From assembly GCF_028693135.1 (NCBI RefSeq), contig NZ_JAQUVZ010000033.1:1-40843 (forward strand): DNA of 40,843 nt. Reading direction: 5' to 3'. The notes below the pieces were generated by a model. That model had not been told where the DNA came from. It was given only the letters and a program-made list of their open reading frames with translations, and made no database searches. Positions 26,308 through 35,345 of this stretch are shown piece by piece (positions within the stretch are counted from its first letter, which is position 1; each line of letters starts with the position of its first letter). The position numbers and the translations under genes were made by a program. This DNA comes from Methanosarcina sp. GTDB lineage: Archaea; Halobacteriota; Methanosarcinia; Methanosarcinales; Methanosarcinaceae.

Positions 26308-27794
26308 AAAATAGGCTCCATTACTTGTTTCCAGGCTACTTTTATAAGTTCGTCGGTGTCTCCTTCCTGCATAAGGCAGTCAAGGATCTTCTGGGCGATT
26401 TCGGTCTTATGGACAAGGTGGCAGTCAACGCAGCTCCAGACTCTGCCGCCTCTTGAGCTCTTGATCCATTTTCCTCCGGTTTTCTCGTTTTCACAGGGAT
26501 AAAACGGGCAGAAGCAGAAGGTGCAGTTCTGGCCTTCAAAATGGCAGGGGTAATATTCACATGTCTTCCTGCCTCCAATGCCTTCTTCACTGGCTTTTTC
26601 GATTACGTGCTGCAATTCGTTCTTTGCCTGTTCTCTGCCCCACTCGACGATAATGTCCCCGATTACAGCAATGAGCCTGTCGTTTTCTTCTCCGGTCCTG
26701 ACTGCAACTCTTATGTAATCTTTTCCAAGACCATGGAAAGAGACGCAGTCCCTGATAAGGACTCCACGGGCTGCAAGACGTGCAGCCAGTTCACTTGAGT
26801 TAAGCATGAATTTGCTGATGTTGACACAGATAAAGTTAACATTTACTTCCCCGGCTTCAAAGCCCCTTATCCTGTCAAGTTTGGCTTTGAGCTTTTCCCC
26901 TTCTTCCAGGATCATTTCCCTTGCTTTTTTCAGGTATGGGCTGTCAATCCCACCTTCTATATTGAGAAGTGCGGTTCCTGTGGTGTTTGCAATAGCTCCG
27001 AGGTTCCAGGACAGCCTTGCTGTGTTCAGGATCTCAGCCATATCCGGAGAAGCTATCCCGAATCCCATCCTGATCCCGGGGATCGCAAAGTCTTTTGTAA
27101 GGGAGCGCATGACAAAAACATAGTCGTTGTCTGCAGGAAGGTCTGCAACGCTCTTTGAAGGATCGGATAGCTCAATGAAAGCTTCGTCTACGTAAAGAAG
27201 CGTTTTATGCTCCCTGCAACGTTCTGCAAGAGCTTTAAGTTCTTCTCTGCTACGGAGTTTTCCCGTCGGGTTGTTCGGGTTACAGATAAAAAGGATCTTT
27301 GCTTTATCCAGCATCTCATCCGAGAGTGTATGTACCTCTTCCTGTGCAGGATGTACCGGCTCTGCTCCCATGATCCGGCACTGCATCTCATATTCTCCGA
27401 AAGTCGGCCATGGTAAAAGGACCTTGTCTCCTTTTTCTACCACAGATTCAACTACAAGCCTGACAATTTCCGTTGAACCATTGCCAGGAATGATATTATG
27501 TGGAGCTACCCCGAGTCCTACAAATCTGGCAGCAGCTTCCCTGAACGCCATATATCTATTGTCAGGATACTCTATGAACTTTTCAAGGCTGTTTTTAAGA
27601 ATCTCGCCAAAGTTTAATTCATTTTCCGGATAGTCAAAAGGGCTTCCCAGCGGGTTAAAGTTCGCACTGAAATCAAGAATTTCGCTTTCAGGAATCCCGT
27701 AAGTCTCAGACGTTTCTTGAATTAGCCCTCCATGAAGGCAGGGCTTTAGGGCCAGCAGATGCTTCCTCAGAGGTACATTTCTTTGCTCGGACAC
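26304..27794 (-). CDS. cobD: CobD: threonine-phosphate decarboxylase with C-terminal cysteine-rich kinase-type extension
   Basis: 496 residues. The first ~380 residues are a PLP-dependent aminotransferase-fold decarboxylase (FSANFNPLG, PGNGSTEIVRL, FICNPNNPTGKL, PLP lysine in RSLTKDFAIPGIRMG). The C-terminal ~100 residues contain about ten cysteines (CEYYPCHFEGQNCTFCFC, WSCVDCH). The M. mazei homologue is reported to be bifunctional, adding L-threonine kinase activity to the decarboxylase, with the C-terminal part important for kinase function. The product, aminopropanol phosphate, is used by CbiB encoded next. ATG 27794 follows GAGGTG-poor sequence, so the start is less certain. Confidence 0.93.
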   Translation of the reverse strand: MSEQRNVPLRKHLLALKPCLHGGLIQETSETYGIPESEILDFSANFNPLGSPFDYPENELNFGEILKNSLEKFIEYPDNRYMAFREAAARFVGLGVAPHNIIPGNGSTEIVRLVVESVVEKGDKVLLPWPTFGEYEMQCRIMGAEPVHPAQEEVHTLSDEMLDKAKILFICNPNNPTGKLRSREELKALAERCREHKTLLYVDEAFIELSDPSKSVADLPADNDYVFVMRSLTKDFAIPGIRMGFGIASPDMAEILNTARLSWNLGAIANTTGTALLNIEGGIDSPYLKKAREMILEEGEKLKAKLDRIRGFEAGEVNVNFICVNISKFMLNSSELAARLAARGVLIRDCVSFHGLGKDYIRVAVRTGEENDRLIAVIGDIIVEWGREQAKNELQHVIEKASEEGIGGRKTCEYYPCHFEGQNCTFCFCPFYPCENEKTGGKWIKSSRGGRVWSCVDCHLVHKTEIAQKILDCLMQEGDTDELIKVAWKQVMEPIL

Positions 27795-28263
27795 GGTGAT
27801 CGCAAATATTTAGTGTAATCATGTATATTAAGTTGTTTATTATATTAACCAGTGCAAACTTGCCTTTATTTGCTTTATGGTTATTTGATTGCGAAAACTC
27901 TACCTTTTGGAATCCATTCTACTTTATTTTACATAATAATTATATTATAATTGTCTTTATCCCTTTATATAATATGCTTTTCTAACTCAGATATGTACCC
28001 ATATTTTTTAACTTTGAAAGGCAAATAACGAAAAAGTAAAATAGCTTGTTTTTGACTACTCCATCCAGAATAGCTGAGAGGAACAGAGCAGCTTCCGTGC
28101 AACCGCAGAATATGTTGTAAATCTACAGATTAAGAATGGATATGGGCTATTTACAAGAGCTTTATATGCTGCTTATTAAATGTATATGAGTTATTTATCC
28201 GAATCAGCGATTATGTCTCAGCATAAATTCTCTAAATTCGATATATACCAGGTGTATTAAAAA
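27795..28263. promoter_or_regulatory. Divergent region between cobD and hisS
   Basis: About 470 bp without a gene. A minus-strand TATA-like stretch for cobD lies near 27838-27852. Plus-strand candidates for hisS lie near 28160-28185 (TTTATATGCTGCTTATTAAATG). A G+C-richer island at 28070-28120 (GAGAGGAACAGAGCAGCTTC and following) stands out from the surrounding AT-rich DNA and could be a transcribed leader or RNA. I see no known riboswitch. Confidence 0.45.
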
Positions 28264-29499
28264 ATGACAGTCAACAGGCCAAGAGGGACCCGGGACTTTT
28301 TACCCACAGATACTGCCCGGAGAAGGTACGTGGAAAGCGTTATGCGAAATGTTGTCCGTAACTGGGGCTACAGTGAGATCATTACGCCCACGTTTGAACA
28401 TCTGGACCTTTTCACCCTTAAGTCCGGAGAAGGTATTATAGGGGAGCTCTACAACTTCACGGACAAAGGAGGCAGGGATCTGACCCTCAGACCGGAACTT
28501 ACGGCTCCTGTCATGCGGATGTATGTAAATGAACTTCAGCCTTTCCCCAAGCCGTTGAAGTTATTCTACTTTGAAAACTGTTTCCGCTACGAACGTCCCC
28601 AGAAAGGTCGTTTCAGGGAATTCTGGCAGTTCGGGGTCGAACTCATCGGAAGCGGAAGACCCGACTCTGATGCTGAAGTTATTGCCCTTGCTGATGCCCT
28701 GTTAAAAGCTGCGGGCATTCAGGGCGACATGAAGATCGGAAACCTTGCAGTGATCCGTACCCTTTTAAAAGGGCTTGAACCTGAGATCGTAAGTAAGGTC
28801 ATGAGGCTTGTGGATAAGAAAGAGTATGCAGGCCTTGAAGCCCTGCTTGAGGAAATTGGAGCAGAAGAACAGTTGAAGTCCGACATCTTCCGCCTGATAC
28901 ACCTTGAAGGCAAGTACACCCTCCCGCAGGCAAAAGAAATAGTAGGGAACATCCCTGAGCTTGTAAGCTTTGAAAAGACCCTTAAACTTCTTGATGCATA
29001 CGGCGTCAATTACTCGCTTGATTTCGGGATTGCCCGCGGGCTTGACTATTACACAGGTATGGTTTTTGAGGTTTATGCCGAAGGTCTTGGCGCCCAGAAA
29101 CAGGTCTGCGGGGGAGGCTCTTACCAGCTTATAAAGCTTTTCGGAGGTGGAGATGTGCCTTCTACGGGCTTTGGGATAGGTTTTGACAGGATAATGGAGA
29201 TCTGTCCGCTCGTACCTCCTGCACTCAAAAATCTTGTGCTGGTCTCAAAACCCGAAACTCATCTGGAAGCTGCAAAACTTGCAACTACCCTGAGGAATTA
29301 CCTGCCTGTCCACATAGACCTCATGGAGCGTAATTTCAAAGCCCAGCTCACCTATGCAAATACCATCAATGCCGACTACGTGGTCATAGTCGGGGAAAAA
29401 GAACTCGAGGCAGGAAAACTGACCCTCAAGGATATGGTATCCGGAGAACAGGAGTTTTTGACACTGGAAGAAGTTATTGAAAAGGTTTCACGTAACTAA
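28264..29499 (+). CDS. hisS: Histidyl-tRNA synthetase
   Basis: 411 residues, class II synthetase. Motif 1 region [17 protein letters not shown], motif 2 [18 protein letters not shown], the histidine-specific [12 protein letters not shown], and motif 3 [10 protein letters not shown] are all present, followed by the anticodon-binding domain. It charges tRNA-His with histidine. ATG 28264 has GGTG about 9 bases upstream. T-rich DNA right after the stop (29507-29533) is a probable terminator. Confidence 0.97.
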   Translation: MTVNRPRGTRDFLPTDTARRRYVESVMRNVVRNWGYSEIITPTFEHLDLFTLKSGEGIIGELYNFTDKGGRDLTLRPELTAPVMRMYVNELQPFPKPLKLFYFENCFRYERPQKGRFREFWQFGVELIGSGRPDSDAEVIALADALLKAAGIQGDMKIGNLAVIRTLLKGLEPEIVSKVMRLVDKKEYAGLEALLEEIGAEEQLKSDIFRLIHLEGKYTLPQAKEIVGNIPELVSFEKTLKLLDAYGVNYSLDFGIARGLDYYTGMVFEVYAEGLGAQKQVCGGGSYQLIKLFGGGDVPSTGFGIGFDRIMEICPLVPPALKNLVLVSKPETHLEAAKLATTLRNYLPVHIDLMERNFKAQLTYANTINADYVVIVGEKELEAGKLTLKDMVSGEQEFLTLEEVIEKVSRN

Positions 29500-29506
29500 A
29501 GTTGAA

Positions 29507-29533
29507 AGCTTTTTCTTTTTATTATCTTTTTAC
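29507..29533 (+). terminator. T-rich termination tract after hisS
   Basis: The tract GCTTTTTCTTTTTATTATC and following bases lies 8-35 bases after the hisS stop. Archaeal RNA polymerase commonly stops at such U-rich stretches. There is no strong stem. Confidence 0.5.
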
Positions 29534-29670
29534 CCTGAAATTGAATTGTTGGACAGCCTGTTTAGAGTGGGATGGCCCCCGCAATTTGATTTCATAAGGT
29601 TCTCTTTTTTAATTTTAGTTTGGTTTAGTTTTGTTATATTCCAATCTTACGTTTTTTAGGTAGTGGATAT

Positions 29671-29714
29671 AAAAGGATACATGGGACTACTTAAAAGGAT
29701 ACATGGGACTACTG
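29671..29714 (+). repeat. 22-bp tandem duplication upstream of tetR
   Basis: AAAAGGATACATGGGACTAC plus two bases is repeated back to back at 29671-29692 and 29693-29714, just upstream of the TATA-like ATCTTTAAAT of the tetR promoter. The position suits an activator or BRE-proximal element, but this is inference. Confidence 0.85.
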
Positions 29715-29739
29715 ATAAAAAATAATCACCATCTTTAAA

Positions 29740-29761
29740 TGTAAGTAATTACTTACTTACA
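29740..29761 (+). promoter_or_regulatory. TetR-type operator overlapping the tetR start region
   Basis: TGTAAGTAA (29740-29748) and TTACTTACA (29753-29761) are perfect 9-bp inverted arms separated by 4 bases. The site lies between the TATA-like ATCTTTAAAT (29731-29740) and ATG 29768. Autoregulation of the TetR gene and its ABC operon is the natural reading. Confidence 0.75.
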
Positions 29762-29767
29762 TTCTTA

Positions 29768-30379
29768 ATGAGTACAGAACAAAGAATCCTTGAAGCGGCT
29801 TTGAGGATATTCGCCAGCGAAGGATACACGGGTGCAACTACTCGCAGAATCGCGGAAGAGGCCAATGTTGCCGAAGTGACTCTGTTCCGAAAATTTAAAT
29901 CAAAAGAGAATTTGCTGAGAGAGGTCCTGCTCAAGAATAGGGCTGCATTTTCATCACTGGACCATTTATTTCAGCCAGAAAAAGATGCAGACATCGAGAC
30001 AGACCTTCGTACGCTGGGCAAAAATGTTTCAAAAGTCATGAGGGAAAATAAGGAGGATGGTAGACGCCGTATGTTAATGTTCATGTTGTTTGAAGAAGGA
30101 CGAAGGAGACCCGAAGTCGCTGAGATTCTGTCGTCTGTGTTTCAAATGAACATAACTCGCCTGAGCGAATACTTTGAGTTGCAAATAAAAAATGGAAAAA
30201 TGCGAAACATCAATCCTCGATCAGCATCAATAACTTTTATCAGTTATTTTGTCTACACTTCCTTAGTAAGAGGAGTATTCGGTGACAGTTTTGTGGGTGA
30301 AAACGATGAGGAGATTGAAAGGTTTATAGACATATTTACTAAAGGCATCCTGAAGGTCGATGATGTGAAGACCAGGTGA
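29768..30379 (+). CDS. TetR-family transcriptional regulator
   Basis: 203 residues. The N-terminal helix-turn-helix is typical ([49 protein letters not shown]). The C-terminal ~140 residues are helical and would bind a ligand. No Shine-Dalgarno precedes ATG 29768 and the TATA-like box is about 30 bases upstream, so the message may be leaderless. It precedes an ABC exporter by 4 bp and probably represses it. Confidence 0.92.
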   Translation: MSTEQRILEAALRIFASEGYTGATTRRIAEEANVAEVTLFRKFKSKENLLREVLLKNRAAFSSLDHLFQPEKDADIETDLRTLGKNVSKVMRENKEDGRRRMLMFMLFEEGRRRPEVAEILSSVFQMNITRLSEYFELQIKNGKMRNINPRSASITFISYFVYTSLVRGVFGDSFVGENDEEIERFIDIFTKGILKVDDVKTR

Positions 30380-30383
30380 GCAA

Positions 30384-31133
30384 ATGGAACCAATTATTGA
30401 GGTAAGGAATCTTGTAAAGAGATTTCATTCAAGAGGAAGGGAAATAACCGCAGTGAATGATGTCAGCTTCGATGTATTCAAAGGAGAAATTTTTGGAATG
30501 ATAGGCCCAAATGGAGCTGGCAAATCCACCACATTTTCAGTGCTGACAACATTATTAAAACCTACAAAAGGCAGTGTAAAAGTTGCAGGCTTTGATGTTG
30601 AAAAAGAGGATGACAGGATAAGACCAATCATTGGTATAGTCCCGCAGAAGCTCAGCCTTTACCCGCTTCTTACCGCCAGAGAGAACCTGGAACTCATGGG
30701 CAATCTGTACAATGTTCCAAAAAAGATCATGGAAGAGAGAATCGATTACTATCTGAAACTTGTGGGTCTGGAAGCCAGTGCCGACCGTTTTACGGGAGGC
30801 TTTTCGGGTGGCATGAAGCAGCGCCTCTCAGTAATCTCCGCAGTAATACACGACCCCGAAATTTTATTCTGGGACGAGCCTTCAACCGGTCTTGACCCCC
30901 AGACCAGAAATGTCATCTGGAAACTCGCTAAAAAATTCAACGGGGAAGGAAAAACCCTGATTTTTACAACCCATTACATGGAGGAGGCGGATAATCTCTG
31001 TGACAGGGTTGCTGTAATGGACTTAGGCAAAATGGTAGCTCTTGATGACCCAGAACGTTTGAAGGAAAATACTGGAAGTACAAATCTTGAGGAAGTGTTT
31101 GTACACTTTACAGGAGCAGAGGTACGTGATTAA
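30384..31133 (+). CDS. ABC transporter ATP-binding protein (ABC-2 exporter type)
   Basis: 249 residues. Walker A GPNGAGKST, Q-loop IVPQKLSLYPLLT, signature FSGGMKQRLS, Walker B EILFWDEPSTGLDPQ and H-loop TTHYMEEAD are intact. The sequence is typical of DrrA/NodI-like ATPases paired with ABC-2 permeases. It starts 4 bp after tetR, and its stop directly abuts the permease ATG, so the two are coupled. The exported substrate is unknown. Confidence 0.95.
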   Translation: MEPIIEVRNLVKRFHSRGREITAVNDVSFDVFKGEIFGMIGPNGAGKSTTFSVLTTLLKPTKGSVKVAGFDVEKEDDRIRPIIGIVPQKLSLYPLLTARENLELMGNLYNVPKKIMEERIDYYLKLVGLEASADRFTGGFSGGMKQRLSVISAVIHDPEILFWDEPSTGLDPQTRNVIWKLAKKFNGEGKTLIFTTHYMEEADNLCDRVAVMDLGKMVALDDPERLKENTGSTNLEEVFVHFTGAEVRD

Positions 31134-32240
31134 ATGACAATCGTGACTGAGCTAACGGATTCATTGATAATAGCGAAAAAGGAATTCAAAATACTTTCCA
31201 GAAAAAAAGCTCTTTTAATTCCTTTGATTTTATTCCCTATTATCATGATAGTCTTTTTTGGCTACGGTATGGGTGGCACAGTCAAAGAAGCTCCCATTCT
31301 CATAATCAATGACGATACGGGCAGAGCCTCAAGTTCCCTTGTTCAGGAAATCGGAAGCTATACCGCCAAATACGATGGAAGTCCAATGTTCTCGGTAACC
31401 TACACAAAGGACATGTCTCAGTCGGAAGCCGAGAGTAAAATAGATGCCGGAATGTACAAAGGCGTTCTGATAATTCCACCGGATTATAGCGATAATGTAG
31501 CGAAAAATGAGAACATGACTTTGACACTTCTGACTGATTCATCAGACGTTACAACAAGCAGCGTAATAATAAATTTTATGAGGCAGTTGTTGGCAAAAGC
31601 AGGATCAATCACCTTAAACGTGCCCAATATTTACGGAAATCTTGAATACCTGGACTTTCTCATACCAGGCGTTATAGCCCTTACTGTGTTTATGGGTTCT
31701 GTAGCAACCACGGGTTCTGCTATTGCAGGAGAAAAAGAAGATGGTACACTTGTCCGTATGTTAATGACGCCTGTCAGCAAGAGATCTGTGATTCTCGGGA
31801 AAACGATATACCAGCTAATATTGCAATTAGGCAGAGCTGTTATCCTGATACTTGCAGCATATTTTTTGCTGGGATTCAATATGAATGGTAGCTGGCTCCT
31901 AGTTTCTCTGGTGCTTGTTATTTTCACTCTTGGTGGCGTAGGGATGGGAATTGTCATGTCGACAATGGTAGAAGATATGGAATCTTTTTTTCAATTAAAC
32001 ATGCTTGTTACTATGCCAGCAATGTTTGTTACAGGTGTATTTTTTCCCCTGAGTTCGGTCCCTGACTGGATGCGTTATATAGCTTATTGCTTGCCTCTGA
32101 CTTATGCAATTGATGCTATGCGTACTATTATGATAAAGGGTCAGGGGTTGAACGCCGTATCTACTGATTTAATAATACTTTCACTGTTTGCAATTATTAC
32201 TTTCACTGCAGGTGTCCATCTTTTTAGGAGGGAAGCATAA
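31134..32240 (+). CDS. ABC-2 type transporter permease
   Basis: 368 residues. One N-terminal helix (KKALLIPLILFPIIMIVFFG) is followed by an extracellular loop of about 130 residues and five C-terminal helices, with the ABC-2 motif PLSSVPDWMRYIAYCLPLTYAIDAMRT near the end (PLTYAIDAMRT seen). This is the YhfP/LinearmycinR-like ABC-2 layout. It pairs with the ATPase encoded directly upstream; their genes abut. Confidence 0.92.
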   Translation: MTIVTELTDSLIIAKKEFKILSRKKALLIPLILFPIIMIVFFGYGMGGTVKEAPILIINDDTGRASSSLVQEIGSYTAKYDGSPMFSVTYTKDMSQSEAESKIDAGMYKGVLIIPPDYSDNVAKNENMTLTLLTDSSDVTTSSVIINFMRQLLAKAGSITLNVPNIYGNLEYLDFLIPGVIALTVFMGSVATTGSAIAGEKEDGTLVRMLMTPVSKRSVILGKTIYQLILQLGRAVILILAAYFLLGFNMNGSWLLVSLVLVIFTLGGVGMGIVMSTMVEDMESFFQLNMLVTMPAMFVTGVFFPLSSVPDWMRYIAYCLPLTYAIDAMRTIMIKGQGLNAVSTDLIILSLFAIITFTAGVHLFRREA

Positions 32241-32241
32241 A

Positions 32242-33228
32242 ATGAAAAAAATGATAATAATCTCTCTGCTATTAATTTCTATGATATCATGCGTAGCAGG
32301 CGCTTCTAATACGCCGGATAATTATAATATCCCTCAAAGCTTTGATCTTGGGAAAAACTATTATGATGTTTACGGTAGTCCTGATCTTAATGCTACCATT
32401 ATTGGCAGTAATGAATTCGAGAGGGATCAAACAGCTACTTTGAATATTGATTTAATGAACAAAGGCAAATTATTAGGATTTAAGAATGACAGGACTCCTT
32501 ATGATTCAGATGAAATCTATGCTGCCAGGACAGAAATGAAGCTGGAGAGCAATATAGTGGATGCCCTAAGTGTAGTCGCTTCTCTCTCAGTCGACCCGGG
32601 CAGTCCGGTTGAGGTAAAATCACTTAGCCAGCAAATAGGTACTATAAAAAGTGGAGAAAATGCACTGACGCCAGCAAAATTCGATATAAAAATAGATAAA
32701 AAGGCAAAGGCAGGAGAATACAACCTCTACTTGAATCTCTCTTATGACTACCAGAAGAATGCGCAAATAACAAATGCGGATTCTGTTGCTCAGACCTATG
32801 ATGTGAATCACTGGTATGGAATCATGAACCAGAACCAGATATTAAAGATTAAAGTAAAAAATCAGGCTGATTTTGAGATCGTAAACACTACAGGAAGTAT
32901 TTATGCCGGGGGGGAGGGCGTGGTCCAGATAGAGATTAAAAATACAGGTGAGGAAGAGGCAAGAAATGTTAAAGCTATAATTAATCCGTCTGACCCTCTA
33001 AGCACAACTGATAGTATGGCATTCTTATCTACTATAGCACCCGGAAGCACGGCTGTTGCAAAGATTAAAATTAAGGCAGATAGCGCAGCTGTACCTAAAA
33101 TGTATGGAATAGATACTGTAGTGAGATATGAAACCCCAGAAGGTGACATTAAATATTCCGATCCCCTCCAGGCTCCGGTAGAGGTGAAAGAATCAGGACT
33201 GTTCCAGAGATTCTTCGGATGGATTTAA
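32242..33228 (+). CDS. Secreted/surface protein with CARDB-like domain
   Basis: 328 residues from ATG 32242. An N-terminal signal peptide (MKKMIIISLLLISMISCVAG) is followed by beta-rich domains. The C-terminal ~110 residues (GEGVVQIEIKNTGEEEARNV, then SDPLQAPVEV) resemble CARDB/NPCBM-like adhesion domains common in Methanosarcina surface proteins. No C-terminal anchor is visible. The start is set by AGGAGG 9 bases upstream, within the permease 3' end, which puts it in the ABC operon. It may be a periplasmic-like partner of the exporter or its cargo. Confidence 0.75.
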   Translation: MKKMIIISLLLISMISCVAGASNTPDNYNIPQSFDLGKNYYDVYGSPDLNATIIGSNEFERDQTATLNIDLMNKGKLLGFKNDRTPYDSDEIYAARTEMKLESNIVDALSVVASLSVDPGSPVEVKSLSQQIGTIKSGENALTPAKFDIKIDKKAKAGEYNLYLNLSYDYQKNAQITNADSVAQTYDVNHWYGIMNQNQILKIKVKNQADFEIVNTTGSIYAGGEGVVQIEIKNTGEEEARNVKAIINPSDPLSTTDSMAFLSTIAPGSTAVAKIKIKADSAAVPKMYGIDTVVRYETPEGDIKYSDPLQAPVEVKESGLFQRFFGWI

Positions 33229-33280
33229 CGAAAAATAGCCCTCTGGTTTGCTCGTAAAATCTGAGTGAATAGATTTAAAC

Positions 33281-33324
33281 TTCGGTTAAGGAGTTTTCTT
33301 GCCTTTATAGCTCACTTAACCGAA
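33281..33324 (+). terminator. Inverted repeat after the ABC operon
   Basis: TTCGGTTAAG (33281-33290) pairs perfectly with CTTAACCGAA (33315-33324); GAG/CTC can extend it inward after a 1-base bulge. It lies 50-95 bases after the stop. The loop is large and no T-run follows, so a processing or regulatory role is also possible. The rest of 33229-33507 holds no gene I can support. Confidence 0.5.
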
Positions 33325-33525
33325 AACCTGCGAACTCCAATTTGATTTATAGTTCATATTGTGATTTTATATTTTTAAATTAATTTTTCTATTTACTGAA
33401 AGGACTTTTCATTATCTTATTTGTCATTTTTCCAAAAGAACAAGTTTTTTATAGGAAAACAGACGAAATTTTATTACAAATGCTTTCCAAAATTTTTCAT
33501 AGTTTGAGGGGGAGGGGAGGTAGTT

Positions 33526-34041
33526 ACGTCTAATAAGGCTCCAATTTTAGTCGGGTCGATTGAAACTGACGAGTCTGCTGTATGCGGGCTTCCTTTCAGG
33601 CTTACATTTACGGGTATTCTCTTTGCGGTACTTCTGCTTCTCTCTGCAGTCCATCTTTCTGGTTTTCTGGAGGAGGTAAAGGAACAGGAGACCCTGGATG
33701 AGGTTTCAAAACTAACAGCTTCTGCCGAACAGCTCTCCATACGCGGAGAAGGGAGTGAAATTGCCTTTGAGATAAGGATACCTCAAGGGGCATCTGTAGA
33801 CTTCGGGACTTTGCCTGGTCGGGAGGGGAACTGGCCTGAAGATGCGGATAATTATTGTATCACCACAGGAGGAAAGTCAACCTTTTATCCCGCAGTTGCT
33901 TCCTTTTCGAATCAGGAGCTTAACGGACCCTTCTCACTTAGACCGGGCAGGCACAGAGTACTCCTTTCAACAAAGATCGAGCCTGAGTCCGGAAGGCTTT
34001 TCGTACTGATCTCTGAAACCGAAACTGTGGATAAAACATGA
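33526..34041 (+). CDS. Pilin-like membrane-anchored protein without a canonical start codon
   Basis: The frame is open from 33508 to 34041, but the first ATG/GTG/TTG is TTG 33811, after the membrane helix. The protein clearly begins earlier: a short polar stretch is followed by LTFTGILFAVLLLLSAVHLS and a soluble beta-rich domain ending TETVDKT. A strong GGAGG ends at 33520 and points to ACG at 33526 (spacing 5), giving about 171 residues. Alternatively a +1 frameshift joins it to ATG 33480 (MLSKIFHSLRGRGG). I do not recognise the family; one N-terminal helix plus a soluble domain suggests a pseudopilin-like component. Its stop overlaps the next frame. Confidence 0.62.
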   Translation, partial: TSNKAPILVGSIETDESAVCGLPFRLTFTGILFAVLLLLSAVHLSGFLEEVKEQETLDEVSKLTASAEQLSIRGEGSEIAFEIRIPQGASVDFGTLPGREGNWPEDADNYCITTGGKSTFYPAVASFSNQELNGPFSLRPGRHRVLLSTKIEPESGRLFVLISETETVDKT

Positions 34042-34058
34042 GGCCAGGAGAACTCCGT

Positions 34059-34694
34059 ATGGTAAAGGATTTTTTAGGGGATGATTCGGCATGGGCTGAT
34101 TTTTTAATCTCAAAAGCGGCACTTATTCTTGCCAGCGTAATCCTCTTTGCAGCCCTTTTTCAACTGGCTGCCGGCTTTAAAGGTCTTGAGGCACAGGAAC
34201 AGCTCGATTTCCTTGCAAGGGATTTCAAAACCGTAGTAGATCAAGCTGGAGCAGAAAGTTTTCAGGAGGGGTATAAGGTGGGGAATCAGGTAGGGAATCA
34301 GGAGGAGCTTTCCTTTCGTTTTGATGAGAATGAAGTCTTTCTGGCGTCTCCCTTCGGGGAAAATATAGAGGTCTGCGTTTCAGGAGAGTATGTCCATTTG
34401 AAGGCAAAATACGACGAAAAAAGTTTCAGTGCTGTAAGGCCCTTTGCCTTCAGGGTCCTGCCTTTCAACGAGTCCGTACTCCGGGAAAAGCTGAATACAA
34501 AATTCGGGGCTAAGGGGAGTGAAGGCTCTCCCCTAACAGCTGATCTTCTGGAAATCAAGGCTTTTCTTCAAGTCTCCGGGACTGAGGAAGCGGTTTTAAA
34601 CGCAGGTGAAAGCATCTCCATAAAGAAAGAACTTATTTATGTGAAGGACAGTGAGGGGGTTTCTGCTTTTGGTTGTGTCCTTGTCTACCAATAA
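34059..34694 (+). CDS. Membrane-anchored protein of the pilin-like cluster (second gene)
   Basis: About 211 residues. The segment ADFLISKAALILASVILFAA is an N-terminal membrane helix, and the rest is a soluble domain. A 12-bp repeat within the gene gives VGNQVGNQ. ATG 34059 has AGGAG 8 bases upstream; ATG 34038 overlaps the previous stop (ATGA) and would add 7 residues. Function unknown; the topology resembles haloarchaeal pilus-operon proteins of the DUF728x type, but I could not confirm membership. Confidence 0.7.
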   Translation: MVKDFLGDDSAWADFLISKAALILASVILFAALFQLAAGFKGLEAQEQLDFLARDFKTVVDQAGAESFQEGYKVGNQVGNQEELSFRFDENEVFLASPFGENIEVCVSGEYVHLKAKYDEKSFSAVRPFAFRVLPFNESVLREKLNTKFGAKGSEGSPLTADLLEIKAFLQVSGTEEAVLNAGESISIKKELIYVKDSEGVSAFGCVLVYQ

Positions 34695-34704
34695 GGTTGG
34701 GTCT

Positions 34705-35262
34705 TTGTTTATCAATAATTTACTGGCAGCTGGAAGAAAATTTTGGGAAAAGTCTGACACTTCAATCCTCAGGGATGAAAGGGGAACCCTTGAACCCCAC
34801 TCCGACCTTCTTGCCACTGCTCTTGCTGTCATAGGCTTCGTGGTCTTTGCAGCTCTTCTCTCCAGGGCATACATGGGATATGAGGACAGCTCTTTTGCCC
34901 TTGAGAACTATGAAAGCGCTTCCCTTCTTGCAGGCACACTGACAGAAGCGCCTGCCTTTAGAGCCGAAAGTCCTGGGATACTTTCGGCCTCAGCTCTTGA
35001 TAAGCTTTCAGGCCCCGACGGACAGGATGAAAGAATGAAATTTTTTGCAGCCTTTTCCGGAAACTACCCATTTCTGGTTGAAATTAGGACAGGAGATGGG
35101 CGCTGGCAGTGGCTCATCGATCCTGAAATTGTCGAACCCGGGTATCTCATGGGAAAACAGGAAAAGGTTGCGGCTTCAGTACCGGTTGTTATCGAGTTGA
35201 ATCCCGCAGAATCGGTCCCCGGAACTCTTACTGTAGTGATGTATAAAACTCCGTGGATGTGA
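34705..35262 (+). CDS. Membrane-anchored protein of the pilin-like cluster (third gene)
   Basis: About 186 residues. ERGTLEPHSDLLATALAVIG opens a membrane helix (ATALAVIGFVVFAALLSRAY), followed by a mostly soluble region with WQWLIDPEIVEPGYLMG. The start is uncertain: TTG 34705 follows AAGGTTGGG by about 8 bases, while GTG 34651 would overlap the preceding gene by 44 bp. The TGA stop overlaps a GTG opening a repeat-encoded frame. Unknown function. Confidence 0.65.
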   Translation: MFINNLLAAGRKFWEKSDTSILRDERGTLEPHSDLLATALAVIGFVVFAALLSRAYMGYEDSSFALENYESASLLAGTLTEAPAFRAESPGILSASALDKLSGPDGQDERMKFFAAFSGNYPFLVEIRTGDGRWQWLIDPEIVEPGYLMGKQEKVAASVPVVIELNPAESVPGTLTVVMYKTPWM

Positions 35263-35273
35263 CAGGGGCAAAC

Positions 35274-35345
35274 ACAGGATCAAGCACAGAATCAAGCACA
35301 GGATCAAGCACAGGATCAAGCACAGGATCAAGCACAGAATCAAGC
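35274..35345 (+). repeat. 12-bp tandem repeat, six copies, after the third pilin-like gene
   Basis: Six units of ACAGRATCAAGC run from 35274 to 35345. From GTG 35259 (overlapping the TGA stop) the frame stays open to TGA 35382-35384, 41 codons, and encodes a Ser/Thr/Gly-rich tetrapeptide repeat (TGSS and TESS). Such repeats look like exported linker or glycosylation segments. A C-terminal extension of the upstream protein by frameshift is one possible reading. Confidence 0.88.

Noticed and set aside
28060-28200. G+C-richer segment upstream of cobD and hisS as a cobalamin riboswitch.
   Set aside because: I could not fit a B12-box or the riboswitch core, and such switches are essentially bacterial. 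It stays an unexplained non-coding stretch.
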